Shown here: positions 1 to 5,841 of the stretch, piece after piece
Layout: the number at the start of each line of letters is the position of its first letter
How positions within the stretch are numbered: position 1 is the stretch's first letter
Origin: Moraxellaceae bacterium
GTDB lineage: Bacteria; Pseudomonadota; Gammaproteobacteria; Pseudomonadales; Ketobacteraceae
Direction: 5' to 3'
DNA: 7,276 bases
NCBI GenBank assembly: GCA_002402125.1
Contig: NVVG01000281.1
Span: 1-7,276 of the forward strand
Translations under genes and position numbers: made by a program
Notes under the pieces: model-generated
What the model was told of the DNA's origin: nothing
What the model saw: only the letters and a program-made list of their open reading frames with translations
Databases searched by the model: none

Positions 1-84
1 CCCAGGTAATCCGCCAGTTTCGGCGCCATAACCGGCACTACTGACACACAATAAAGCGAAAAGGACTACAATGCGGCTAATCAC
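1..84 (-). CDS. fliP: FliP, flagellar export gate protein (N-terminal fragment, runs off left edge)
   Basis: Only the first 28 residues are in the window. FliP is an inner-membrane subunit of the flagellar type III export gate (FliP5-FliQ4-FliR1). The visible part begins with a GTG start and reads MISRIVVLFALLCVSSAGYG, then AETGGLPG. This is a hydrophobic signal peptide followed by a short polar stretch with the Leu-Pro-Gly common near the mature FliP N-terminus. FliP is one of the few flagellar proteins with a cleaved signal peptide. The GTG is the only usable start: an in-frame TGA lies 18 bases upstream, and a GGAAGG Shine-Dalgarno sits about 8 bases before it. It overlaps the end of fliO by 8 bases, so translation is probably coupled. 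The identification rests on the signal peptide and the position after fliO; the FliP core domain is outside the window. Confidence 0.88.
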   Translation of the reverse strand, partial: MISRIVVLFALLCVSSAGYGAETGGLPG

Positions 85-739
85 CTTTAATACCTTCCGT
101 AATCATCTTCTTAAGTTTCTCGGAGAAATCTGAACGCACAAAATGATTATCTTCTGCTGGTTGCGCTTTTCTTGGCTGCGATTGCTGCAAAGAGGATGAA
201 CTCGATATCGATGAACTAGAATCTAATGTATGTAACTTTGTAATAGTTGTGGCGGTAACACCCAAAACAAGTCGGGTACCCTCAACATCAATAACGACAA
301 CTTTTTCCTTCGCGCCAATGGGTAGCACACCACTCACAGAAAGTGATTTAGCCATACCAAACTTATTGATATTAAAACGTTTTAGAACCCACGAGGATAA
401 AAATATCAATCCTAAAACAACCACTAAACCAAAAATCATCTTAGCCACGGCTGCATCATCTACTGGCCCGCTCGAAACTGATTTTTTGTCGTCTAACAAC
501 GCTAGTAATGATACTGATGATTTCGTTGATTCTTGTTCCTTTGCTACCTTTGGTGTCGCGCCGGTGACATCAGGCTCACTAGCAACGGCGGCTAATTCTT
601 CCGCCGCTACAGCAGCAACCGCGGGTAATGAAGCGTCAACTGTTTCATCTGCATTTGCAGTGACAGCAAACGCAAGACTCACAACAAGGCATAAGCCGCT
701 TACTATCGCCTTCACTCTCACCTTCACACTCGCCCTCAC
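77..739 (-). CDS. fliO: FliO, flagellar export gate assembly protein
   Basis: FliO is a small membrane protein that helps FliP assemble into the export gate. The 220-residue product has a signal-peptide-like N-terminus (about residues 1-30, with an ANA-DE cleavage-like site). An Ala/Val/acidic linker of about 70 residues follows, then one strong transmembrane helix (about 101-119, ending in WVLKRF). The cytoplasmic FliO domain (about 130-172, with LSVSGVLPIGAKEKVVVIDV and LVLGVT) is followed by a Ser-rich stretch (173-183) and a charged tail. The family is often 125-150 residues, so the extra length lies in the N-terminal linker and tail. The chosen GTG has an AGGAG 6 bases upstream that overlaps the fliN stop. 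Codons 5, 7 and 9 are also GTG, so a start up to 8 codons later cannot be excluded. It lies 9 bases after fliN and overlaps fliP by 8 bases. Confidence 0.93.
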   Translation of the reverse strand: MRASVKVRVKAIVSGLCLVVSLAFAVTANADETVDASLPAVAAVAAEELAAVASEPDVTGATPKVAKEQESTKSSVSLLALLDDKKSVSSGPVDDAAVAKMIFGLVVVLGLIFLSSWVLKRFNINKFGMAKSLSVSGVLPIGAKEKVVVIDVEGTRLVLGVTATTITKLHTLDSSSSISSSSSLQQSQPRKAQPAEDNHFVRSDFSEKLKKMITEGIKGD

Positions 740-748
740 CCAGATCTC

Positions 749-1195
749 CTATCCTAGTTTCTTAATTCTTTCACTAGGACTAATCACATCGGTTAATCGA
801 ATACCAAATTTCTCGTTTACAACAACCACTTCGCCATGGGCGATCAATGTTCCATTAACCAACACATCTAACGGCTCACCCGCTAAACGATCAAGCTCGA
901 TTACTGAGCCTTGATTCAGCTGCAATAGATTGCGAATGTTAATTTGCGTCGACCCAACCTCCATAGATAACGATACCGGTATATCGAGAATCACATCCAG
1001 GTTTGGGTTATCTGAATCAATCAGAGGCATAGCAGATGGTGCAGCCTCGGCTTGCGCCATCAAATCATCTAATGGTGCCGGTACCACTTCGTCCGCCGTG
1101 GCTGCGACCTCGGCAGAGGCATCATCGTCTTGTTGTTCAAGGGCCGCAGCCCACTCATCCGCTAGTGCTGCATCATCAATTTCTTCATCTGACAT
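749..1195 (-). CDS. fliN: FliN, C-ring flagellar motor switch protein
   Basis: FliN forms the lower part of the cytoplasmic C-ring with FliM, helps switch rotation, and docks the FliH/FliI export complex. The 148-residue product has an acidic, Ala-rich N-terminal region (1-60, starting MSDEEIDDAALADEWAAALE) and a C-terminal SpoA/SpoA-like domain (about 66-143). Family motifs are present: LDVILDIPVSLSMEVG, LLQLNQGSVIELDRLAGEPL, VLVNGTLIAHGEVVVVNEKF and GIRLTDVISPSERIKKL. Length and layout match the proteobacterial FliN with an N-terminal extension. The ATG is preceded by GAGGA with 7 bases spacing. It follows fliM after 62 bases that contain two small inverted repeats and leads into fliO after 9 bases. 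There is nothing unusual in the domain itself. Confidence 0.97.
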   Translation of the reverse strand: MSDEEIDDAALADEWAAALEQQDDDASAEVAATADEVVPAPLDDLMAQAEAAPSAMPLIDSDNPNLDVILDIPVSLSMEVGSTQINIRNLLQLNQGSVIELDRLAGEPLDVLVNGTLIAHGEVVVVNEKFGIRLTDVISPSERIKKLG

Positions 1196-1221
1196 ACTTC
1201 TTTCCTCAAAGTTCTTGCAAC

Positions 1222-1248
1222 AAGCGACTTACGCTTATTGCTAGCAAT
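1222..1248 (-). other. Two adjacent small inverted repeats in the fliM-fliN gap
   Basis: Within the 62-base fliM-fliN spacer lies AAGCG-N5-CGCTT (1222-1236), immediately next to the perfect 12-base palindrome ATTGCTAGCAAT (1237-1248). No T-run follows in the direction of transcription, so neither looks like an intrinsic terminator. They could be an mRNA processing or stability element between two genes whose products are needed in different amounts. This role is inference only, and short repeats of this kind also occur by chance. Confidence 0.3.
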
Positions 1249-1257
1249 TAGGGTTTA

Positions 1258-2325
1258 CTATTGGCCATTTTCTTTCTTTATTCTTTCGTCCTCTTCGCGC
1301 TCCTTCATTATTTGCTCTCTAAGGAACGCTAAGCGGGACCCTTTACCACTATCCAAATCCGGTTTCTCAATTATCTCAACTATTTCTAATGCAAGGTTGC
1401 CATTTGCTGACCCCATTTTTCCTCTAAATGTGGGTATCTCATTGGCGGTAATAAGTACTGTTTCGGGCATTTCCACCGGCAGTATATCTCCAGCCTTCAA
1501 TTCGGAAAGTTCTTTTAAACTCAGTTCCGTTTCTAGTAACTTTGCATTTAAGTTTATAACTGCACCCATGATTTCATCGCGAAGTGATTTCTGCCAACGT
1601 TCATCAGAATCATCTACATCACTTTGCACACCTGCATCCAATACTTCACGTAAAGGCTCAATCATTGAATAGGGCAACGTAAGATGAAAATCGCCGCCAC
1701 CGCCGTCCAATTCAACATGAAAAGAACTCACCACCACCACCTCGCTTGGACTAACAATGTTAGCAAGTGAAGGGTTCACCTCTGAGCTTATATACTCAAA
1801 TTTTACCGGTAATACCGCCTTCCACGCCTCTTCCATATCAAGGTAGGCTTGCTCCAATACCATTTGCACCACTCGATTTTCAGTCGGGGTGAATTCACGC
1901 CCTTCGATTTTTGCGTGACGACCATCACCGCCAAAAAAATTATCCACAAGCTTAAAAACTAGTTTTGCATCCAGTATGAATAACCCCGTCCCCCTTAGTG
2001 GTTTAAGGCGAACAAGATTGAGAGATGTTGGCACATACAAACTATGAACATATTCACCAAATTTAATAACCTGAATACCACCCACTGATACGTCAGCGGT
2101 GCGTCTCAACAAATTAAACAAACTCACTCTAGTGTAACGCGCAAAACGCTCGTTAACCATTTCAAGTGTAGGCATACGCCCACGAACAATCCGATCCTGG
2201 GTACTTAAATCATAAGACGAAATCCCATCTTCCGACTCTTCACCGCCCGTTTCAACATCACCATCATCAACACCGTGTAAAAGGGCATCGATTTCGTCTT
2301 GGGATAAAAGATCTTGCACAGCCAT
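1258..2325 (-). CDS. fliM: FliM, C-ring flagellar motor switch protein
   Basis: FliM links FliG to FliN in the C-ring and receives phospho-CheY to reverse motor rotation. The 355-residue product shows the full family layout. The N-terminal CheY-P-binding peptide LSQDEIDALLHG is at 7-18, followed by a short acidic linker. The middle CheC-like domain spans about 45-230 and includes RIVRGRMPTLEMVNERFAR, LKPLRGTGLFILDAKLVF, and the GGDG motif at 132-135 implicated in FliG contact. The C-terminal SpoA domain spans about 250-322 (LKAGDILPVEMP, FRGKMGSANGNLALEI). A charged tail of about 30 residues follows. The start at MAVQDLLSQ is supported by AGTAGG about 9 bases upstream and by the conserved N-terminal peptide. 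It sits 22 bases after fliL and is co-transcribed with it. All key regions are intact. Confidence 0.98.
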   Translation of the reverse strand: MAVQDLLSQDEIDALLHGVDDGDVETGGEESEDGISSYDLSTQDRIVRGRMPTLEMVNERFARYTRVSLFNLLRRTADVSVGGIQVIKFGEYVHSLYVPTSLNLVRLKPLRGTGLFILDAKLVFKLVDNFFGGDGRHAKIEGREFTPTENRVVQMVLEQAYLDMEEAWKAVLPVKFEYISSEVNPSLANIVSPSEVVVVSSFHVELDGGGGDFHLTLPYSMIEPLREVLDAGVQSDVDDSDERWQKSLRDEIMGAVINLNAKLLETELSLKELSELKAGDILPVEMPETVLITANEIPTFRGKMGSANGNLALEIVEIIEKPDLDSGKGSRLAFLREQIMKEREEDERIKKENGQ

Positions 2326-2347
2326 TATTTACAACCTACTCATTATT

Positions 2348-2839
2348 TTATTGCATGACAAAATTGGTAAAGAGCACTTGCTCAATACCTTCTTCGCCAA
2401 TTTCATCAACGACTATTTTTTGTAAATCTTCTAACGCCATCTGTCGCATAACTTCTTTTCCGTCCGGCGTGCGCAATTCATCAAACTCTTGAGCTCCAAA
2501 TATCTGTACCAAGTTGTTCCTTACCAGTGGCATATGTTTCTTCAGCGCTCCTACCACCTGTTCACTGCGGGTCATTATCGCAAGGTTAATTTGTACATAA
2601 CGTTGCCGACCTTTCCAGGCGTAATTCACCACAAACGGTGGTTTTAAATCGAAATATATCGCCGGCGAAGCCGTAGAGGTCATAGCCTCATCTTCACTAC
2701 CTCCATCATCACCCCCCATCATCAAAAAAGCGGCAACGCCACCACCAACCAGTATTACCGCTAACAAGGCGATAATAATAATTAACATCTTGTTGGATTT
2801 TGGTGCGTCTTGTTCTTCGTTTTTTTCGTCGTCAGCCAT
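2348..2839 (-). CDS. fliL: FliL, flagellar stator-associated membrane protein
   Basis: FliL is a single-pass inner-membrane protein that surrounds the stator units (MotAB or PomAB) and supports torque and swarming. The 163-residue product has a charged cytoplasmic N-terminus (1-17), a transmembrane helix at about 18-41 (MLIIIIALLAVILVGGGVAA), an acidic Gly/Asp linker, and a periplasmic FliL domain (about 60-163). Recognisable motifs are YFDLKPPFVVN, RYVQIN, MPLVRNNLVQIF, ELRTPDGKEVMRQ and the typical C-terminus VLFTNFVMQ. The start was set at the ATG of MADDEKNEE, with an AGGGTGG 6 bases upstream. A longer in-frame reading would need a TTG 13 codons earlier without a clear ribosome site. The sigma-54 promoter at 2920-2935 lies 80 bases upstream, making fliL the first gene of a fliLMNOP transcript. 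fliM follows after 22 bases. Confidence 0.96.
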   Translation of the reverse strand: MADDEKNEEQDAPKSNKMLIIIIALLAVILVGGGVAAFLMMGGDDGGSEDEAMTSTASPAIYFDLKPPFVVNYAWKGRQRYVQINLAIMTRSEQVVGALKKHMPLVRNNLVQIFGAQEFDELRTPDGKEVMRQMALEDLQKIVVDEIGEEGIEQVLFTNFVMQ

Positions 2840-2919
2840 GAAAAACCACCCTACGATTTCAATTTCGTTATATTTCAATTACTTTTGCTTTCGCATTACA
2901 TTAGCTCTAGAAAAGATTC

Positions 2920-2935
2920 TGCAAGAGCTATGCCA
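2920..2935 (-). promoter_or_regulatory. Sigma-54 (RpoN) promoter for fliLMNOP
   Basis: The minus strand reads TGGCATAGCTCTTGCA. It matches the -24/-12 consensus TGGCAC-N5-TTGCW at every key position (GG and GC correctly spaced) except T for C at the sixth base. Transcription would start near 2909, about 70 bases before the fliL ATG. In polar-flagellated Gammaproteobacteria, fliK/fliL-type middle genes are RpoN-dependent and driven by FleQ or FlrA plus FleR or FlrC. That regulator assignment is by analogy, since none is encoded in this window. Confidence 0.88.
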
Positions 2936-2969
2936 TACTAAGACTACTAACCAGCAACAAACAAAGACT

Positions 2970-3000
2970 TATTTATCAATAGGTTACGAATCAATAAATA
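2970..3000. repeat. AT-rich inverted repeat upstream of the fliL promoter
   Basis: The arms TATTTAT and ATAAATA (7 bases each) are separated by 17 bases. The sequence ATCAATA also occurs twice as a direct repeat within it. It lies about 35-65 bases upstream of the -24 element, so it could be a binding site for an enhancer-binding protein or for IHF. The AT-rich composition makes chance occurrence quite possible. Confidence 0.25.
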
Positions 3001-3135
3001 TAGAGACGTCAATGTTTTGGCCTTACACACAAGTGTAGTAGAGAATTGAGATATGAAAACGTCATTTTTATAACAGATGCTTGTTTTTACAGGCTTTTTT
3101 GACGCATCAGGCTTAAATAGCACTGAGTGAAGGCC

Positions 3136-3157
3136 CTGGCCGCAGACCTGCGACCAG
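3136..3157 (-). other. GC-rich hairpin after fliK
   Basis: CTGGTCGCA and TGCGGCCAG on the minus strand can form a 9-base-pair stem (one G-U pair) with a GGTC loop, starting 42 bases after the fliK stop. No T-run follows on the minus strand, so it does not fit a classical intrinsic terminator. A 3' stabilising or processing structure for the fliK message, or a weak terminator, is plausible. It stands out against the AT-rich spacer around it. Confidence 0.5.
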
Positions 3158-3199
3158 AGATTTACAACCACATATTACTTAATCAGATAACTGCAAACC

Positions 3200-5221
3200 C
3201 TATGCATAGAAATCCACGAGACGGTCAGTTTCTAGCATAACAACGGATTCTTCTGAATCCTCGCTATCTGCAGACACTTGACCACCAGCCCTTTCGCTAC
3301 CGGACCCCGCCGCCAACTCCGCGTCATCATCACCTTTGTCATGCCGCCCATTCGCTAAGTTCTCTTGAATATCAACACTTTCCAAATCAATCCCGTTTTG
3401 CTCCAAGCTATCGCGCAATCGGTTCGCGCCCTGCTCCAACGCCTCACGCGTTAGCGCACTTTGACTAGCAAACACTATGCTCGCCTGTTGGTCTTGATTA
3501 AATTTGATGGTTACATCAATTTTTCCCAATTCCTCTGGGTTTAGCTGAATCTCCGCCGATTGGATTTTTTGACCAATCATCATCATGATCCGTTGATTAA
3601 ATTCAGGCACAAACCCTGGTTTATTTAACGGCGTGTTAATACTGGTAGAAAATGGCTTTAAATCATCACTTTTTATCGAGGATATATTTTCTAATGTACG
3701 AGCAAATGGGGACAACTTGGATCCAGCCAAACTATCATCCACAGCCGATGACTTTGCATCTGCACCGGGAATTCGTAATTGCTTCAACGCATCCATACCA
3801 CCCGCCAACCGCTTATCAAGCGCTAACAGTTTGTCTGCCGAAGACATCATTGCGTCCCCGCCTTCTGCCTTTGCGCTAGAAATCGCCCCCTCAAGTAATG
3901 CTTTTCTCTCCTGCATCATTTGTTTTAGACCATCCAACGTTAATCCATCCTCTGACATCCCAGGGCCGGCTGTCGCTTGATTTACTGCAACAGGCTCCGA
4001 ACGTGAACCGGTCTGCATTGATGACTGATGAAGATTTGCAGAACCTATAGCTTGCGCCAATGGTGTTGTCTGTGAGGCCAGAACCGACTGAGCAAATGAT
4101 TTCAACCGTAACAATGGATCTTCACCCTCTCGACCAACGTCTTCTGCGCCGGTTGCATCAAGGTCTTCTGGAGAAGTATCTGCTAACAAAACATTCGCTT
4201 TTATGTTGTTATTTTGAACACCGGTAGATTTTACCTGTGGGTCAGAAACATCTGTTTTGGAAGTGGTTGTTTTGGCGACATTCTGTTCGCCCAGCACTCT
4301 CACCTCAGCTGTGCTCTCTGCTTCCGCTGCTGGTTTTAAACCAAGTGTCTGTTGCATCCACTGTGCAATGGTTTTGGCACCTTCCGTATGAATATCCTGT
4401 GGTATTTCTTGTGGCGCTACTTGTGGCGCTACTTGTGGCGCTACTTGTGGCGCTACTTGTGGCACGTCTTGCGACGTTACTGATGCAACAACCTGCTCCT
4501 TTTCAGTCGGCGCAACCGAATCGGTCAATTGCTGCAAAACATAAGGAGAAATTTCATCTTCTGTTACTGCATCGTCCACCGAGGTCGGTTTAATCTGGCT
4601 CTCCACACTCGCTAAAATATCGGTAACATTGGAGCCTTCGATTTTTTCTACTAACGCCTCACTTGCGCCTGTTTCACCATTCTTATCTAGGTTCGGCGAT
4701 GATTCTTTATTGTTATTTGAGCCGGCATGTTGCTCTGCAACGGTCTGCTTCGGGGTCTTTTCGACTTTATCGGTAGGCGCAATACGGCTATCCGCTTTAT
4801 CCGGCGTATCCTTTGGTAGTGACCGTGTAGCCGTTTCATCGGGTCGATCCACCCGCTTTCGCTCAACCGGTTGATTCCTATCGTCACGGATTGGTGGTCG
4901 CGGCCTGTCGACACCCCGGTCAGGCAAACGGTTGCCGCTTTCACGGCGAGCCTGAAGCCGGTCCTCACGCCGATCTGCGTCTAATCTGCGTGCTTTGTCC
5001 GCCTGTACGTCTGCATTGCGACCATTAACCCGTTGTCGCTCTTGGGCTTGATCCTGTATACGGCGATCGTTTCGGGCATCTATTTGTCGCTGATATTCTC
5101 GATTAAAATCATTCCGTTTTCCGCCAACATCCTGTTTTTCAACAGGATTTCTACCGATATCAAAATCAACCTCAGGGATATCACGCACTGTAGAAACGGG
5201 CATTCTTATCTCAGCTGGCAT
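3200..5221 (-). CDS. fliK: FliK, flagellar hook-length control protein
   Basis: FliK is secreted during hook assembly, acts as a ruler for hook length, and then switches FlhB from rod/hook to filament export. The 673-residue product carries a C-terminal Flg_hook domain (about 536-623) with typical motifs: IQLNPEELGKIDVTIKF, ASIVFASQSALTREALEQ and NRLRDSLEQNGIDLESVDI. An acidic Ser-rich tail of about 50 residues follows. The rest is low complexity: an Arg/Asp/Gln-rich segment (about 37-133), Thr/Ser/Asp-rich linkers, and an Ala-Pro-Gln-Val tandem repeat (about 254-272). It is much longer than the roughly 400-residue enteric FliK, with the extra length in the ruler portion. The ATG at 5221 (MPAEIRMPVS) has AGGAG 8 bases upstream. 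A TTG seven codons earlier would lie on the ribosome site side and is less likely. It has its own sigma-54 promoter. Confidence 0.94.
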   Translation of the reverse strand: MPAEIRMPVSTVRDIPEVDFDIGRNPVEKQDVGGKRNDFNREYQRQIDARNDRRIQDQAQERQRVNGRNADVQADKARRLDADRREDRLQARRESGNRLPDRGVDRPRPPIRDDRNQPVERKRVDRPDETATRSLPKDTPDKADSRIAPTDKVEKTPKQTVAEQHAGSNNNKESSPNLDKNGETGASEALVEKIEGSNVTDILASVESQIKPTSVDDAVTEDEISPYVLQQLTDSVAPTEKEQVVASVTSQDVPQVAPQVAPQVAPQVAPQEIPQDIHTEGAKTIAQWMQQTLGLKPAAEAESTAEVRVLGEQNVAKTTTSKTDVSDPQVKSTGVQNNNIKANVLLADTSPEDLDATGAEDVGREGEDPLLRLKSFAQSVLASQTTPLAQAIGSANLHQSSMQTGSRSEPVAVNQATAGPGMSEDGLTLDGLKQMMQERKALLEGAISSAKAEGGDAMMSSADKLLALDKRLAGGMDALKQLRIPGADAKSSAVDDSLAGSKLSPFARTLENISSIKSDDLKPFSTSINTPLNKPGFVPEFNQRIMMMIGQKIQSAEIQLNPEELGKIDVTIKFNQDQQASIVFASQSALTREALEQGANRLRDSLEQNGIDLESVDIQENLANGRHDKGDDDAELAAGSGSERAGGQVSADSEDSEESVVMLETDRLVDFYA
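4408..4463 (-). repeat. 12-base tandem repeat inside fliK (Ala-Pro-Gln-Val units)
   Basis: Four perfect, uninterrupted copies of cttgtggcgcta (plus strand) lie at 4408-4455, and a partial fifth copy continues to 4463. On the coding strand each unit encodes a permutation of Ala-Pro-Gln-Val. The perfect DNA identity, including third codon positions, points to recent slippage-type expansion rather than old protein-level conservation. Because the unit is 12 bases, copy changes keep the fliK frame and only lengthen or shorten the protein. Confidence 0.93.
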
Positions 5222-5229
5222 CGTATTAG

Positions 5230-5234
5230 CTCCT
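5230..5234 (-). promoter_or_regulatory. Ribosome binding site that sets the fliK start
   Basis: AGGAG on the minus strand lies 8 bases before the ATG at 5221. It lies inside the seven-codon extension that would begin at the TTG at 5242, which argues for the ATG. Confidence 0.7.
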
Positions 5235-5306
5235 ATACTCAATGGCAGACAGGTAAGTAAGGGGTAAACCCAAACACCTGGCTTTATTAGCTGCTGCTAT
5301 ACACTG

Positions 5307-5322
5307 AGCAAAGGCAATGCCA
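5307..5322 (-). promoter_or_regulatory. Sigma-54 (RpoN) promoter for fliK
   Basis: The minus strand reads TGGCATTGCCTTTGCT, a match to TGGCAC-N5-TTGCW with T for C at the sixth base and correct GG/GC spacing. The predicted transcription start is near 5296, about 75 bases before the fliK ATG. It shares the TGGCAT variant with the fliL promoter, so both are probably activated by the same flagellar enhancer-binding regulator. It lies in the 157-base gap after the DUF4404-like gene. Confidence 0.87.
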
Positions 5323-5378
5323 ACTCCCTAAAAACACTGATAAAAATTTTCGAACACAGATAAAGCGTCTAAAACTAG

Positions 5379-5642
5379 CTACACACCTAAGCCTGAAATT
5401 GAGCTAAGGATATTTTGAATAATACGCATTAATTCCGGGTGATCTTCTTCATAGATAATCAGTTGCTTTTCCAGGCCCTCCACCAGCGCCTCTTCCCAAT
5501 GCTCTCCATCACCATTAATCATAGAGTCAATACGCTTGGCTAACGCCTCGAGCGCTTCCTTATCGGGCTCTCCAACCGAACTATCCTCACCAATTTGATC
5601 GCGTAACTCACTAACCGACGATTTCAACGTTTCTTTAGACAT
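5379..5642 (-). CDS. DUF4404-like small protein of unknown function
   Basis: This 87-residue acidic protein (MSKETLKSSVSELRDQIGED to ISGLGV) resembles the DUF4404 family of short gammaproteobacterial proteins. It shares the MSK-x-x-L N-terminus, a LRDQI helix, an acidic middle, a long amphipathic helix, and the DHPELMRIIQNILSSISGLGV ending. The predicted structure is nearly all helical, with no signal peptide or membrane segment. Its function is not known and I do not assign one. The start at 5642 has AAGGAG 6 bases upstream; an in-frame ATG two codons earlier directly abuts that ribosome site and is unlikely. It is upstream of fliK on the same strand but separated from it by fliK's sigma-54 promoter. 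It is divergent from the PAAR gene. The family assignment is from memory of the sequence pattern and has not been checked by a search. Confidence 0.8.
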   Translation of the reverse strand: MSKETLKSSVSELRDQIGEDSSVGEPDKEALEALAKRIDSMINGDGEHWEEALVEGLEKQLIIYEEDHPELMRIIQNILSSISGLGV

Positions 5643-5648
5643 GGTCAT

Positions 5649-5654
5649 CTCCTT
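5649..5654 (-). promoter_or_regulatory. Ribosome binding site that sets the DUF4404-like start
   Basis: AAGGAG on the minus strand is spaced 6 bases from the ATG at 5642. It touches the alternative ATG at 5648 with no spacing, so initiation should use 5642. Confidence 0.75.
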
Positions 5655-5680
5655 CAATCTTATGATATTCAGCATAGTGT

Positions 5681-5700
5681 AAGATCAAACGAACGATCTT
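5681..5700. promoter_or_regulatory. Perfect inverted repeat, possible operator, in the divergent spacer
   Basis: AAGATC-N8-GATCTT is a perfect dyad 39 bases upstream of the DUF4404-like start and 142 bases upstream of the PAAR start. Its size and spacing suit a dimeric helix-turn-helix regulator. Weak promoter-like hexamers for the minus-strand gene flank it, which would fit a repressor site. No regulator gene is visible nearby. Confidence 0.35.
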
Positions 5701-5754
5701 GAAAACTGCCTATATCTTAGAATTGGTCTAGTTTTTTGATGATATTTCTGCCAT

Positions 5755-5784
5755 TTGTTTATGTTGTATCCGTCTTTATAGAAT
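5755..5784 (+). promoter_or_regulatory. Possible sigma-70 promoter for the PAAR gene
   Basis: TTGTTT (5755-5760) and TAGAAT (5779-5784) are separated by 18 bases, upstream of the PAAR start at 5842. The -10 hexamer differs from TATAAT at one base, but the -35 is weak. An alternative -10, TACAAT at 5795-5800, has no good -35. No sigma-54 motif is seen on this strand. Confidence 0.28.
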
Positions 5785-5841
5785 AACCCATTTCTACAAT
5801 CAGTCTGTGATTAAAAACCCATCAAAGCAAAGGAAAACGAC

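Larger units (their letters stand above)
2840..3199. other. 360-base fliK-fliL intergenic region
   Basis: This AT-rich spacer has no gene I can support. Read on the minus strand from fliK towards fliL, it contains a GC-rich 9-base-pair hairpin just after fliK (3136-3157), an AAGCCTG direct repeat around 3090-3116, an AT-rich inverted repeat (2970-3000), and a sigma-54 promoter (2920-2935). A leader of roughly 70 bases with the fliL ribosome site comes last. A 74-codon open frame inside it (GTG start at 3171) has no ribosome site and no recognisable protein features, so it is not called. The layout suggests separate transcription of fliL onward, with fliK possibly ending or being processed at the hairpin. 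Confidence 0.6.

Noticed and set aside
249..914. A long open frame antisense to fliO and fliN.
   Set aside because: It is rich in Ser/Thr/Ala with no domain pattern and is explained by the codon use of the clear fliO and fliN genes opposite.
1238..1672. An open frame antisense to fliM.
   Set aside because: fliM is unambiguous on the other strand; the antisense product has no family features and no supporting ribosome site.
2840..2878. A 13-residue N-terminal extension of FliL from a TTG.
   Set aside because: The ATG at 2839 has a good ribosome site and gives the usual short charged FliL N-terminus.
2947..3171. A 74-codon open frame (minus strand, GTG start) in the fliK-fliL gap.
   Set aside because: It has no ribosome site and no recognisable protein features, and it overlaps the hairpin and the AT-rich dyad.
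4408..4463. The 12-base array considered as a CRISPR or phase-variation switch.
   Set aside because: There are no spacers, and the unit is a multiple of three, so copy changes cannot turn fliK on or off by frameshift.
4687..4968. A 93-codon minus-strand frame inside fliK.
   Set aside because: It is an out-of-frame reading of the low-complexity Arg-rich part of fliK and lacks any signal of its own.
5330..5378. A terminator after the DUF4404-like gene.
   Set aside because: Only weak AT-rich direct repeats (TGTGTT/AGTGTT) were found and no stable stem, so read-through into fliK cannot be excluded.
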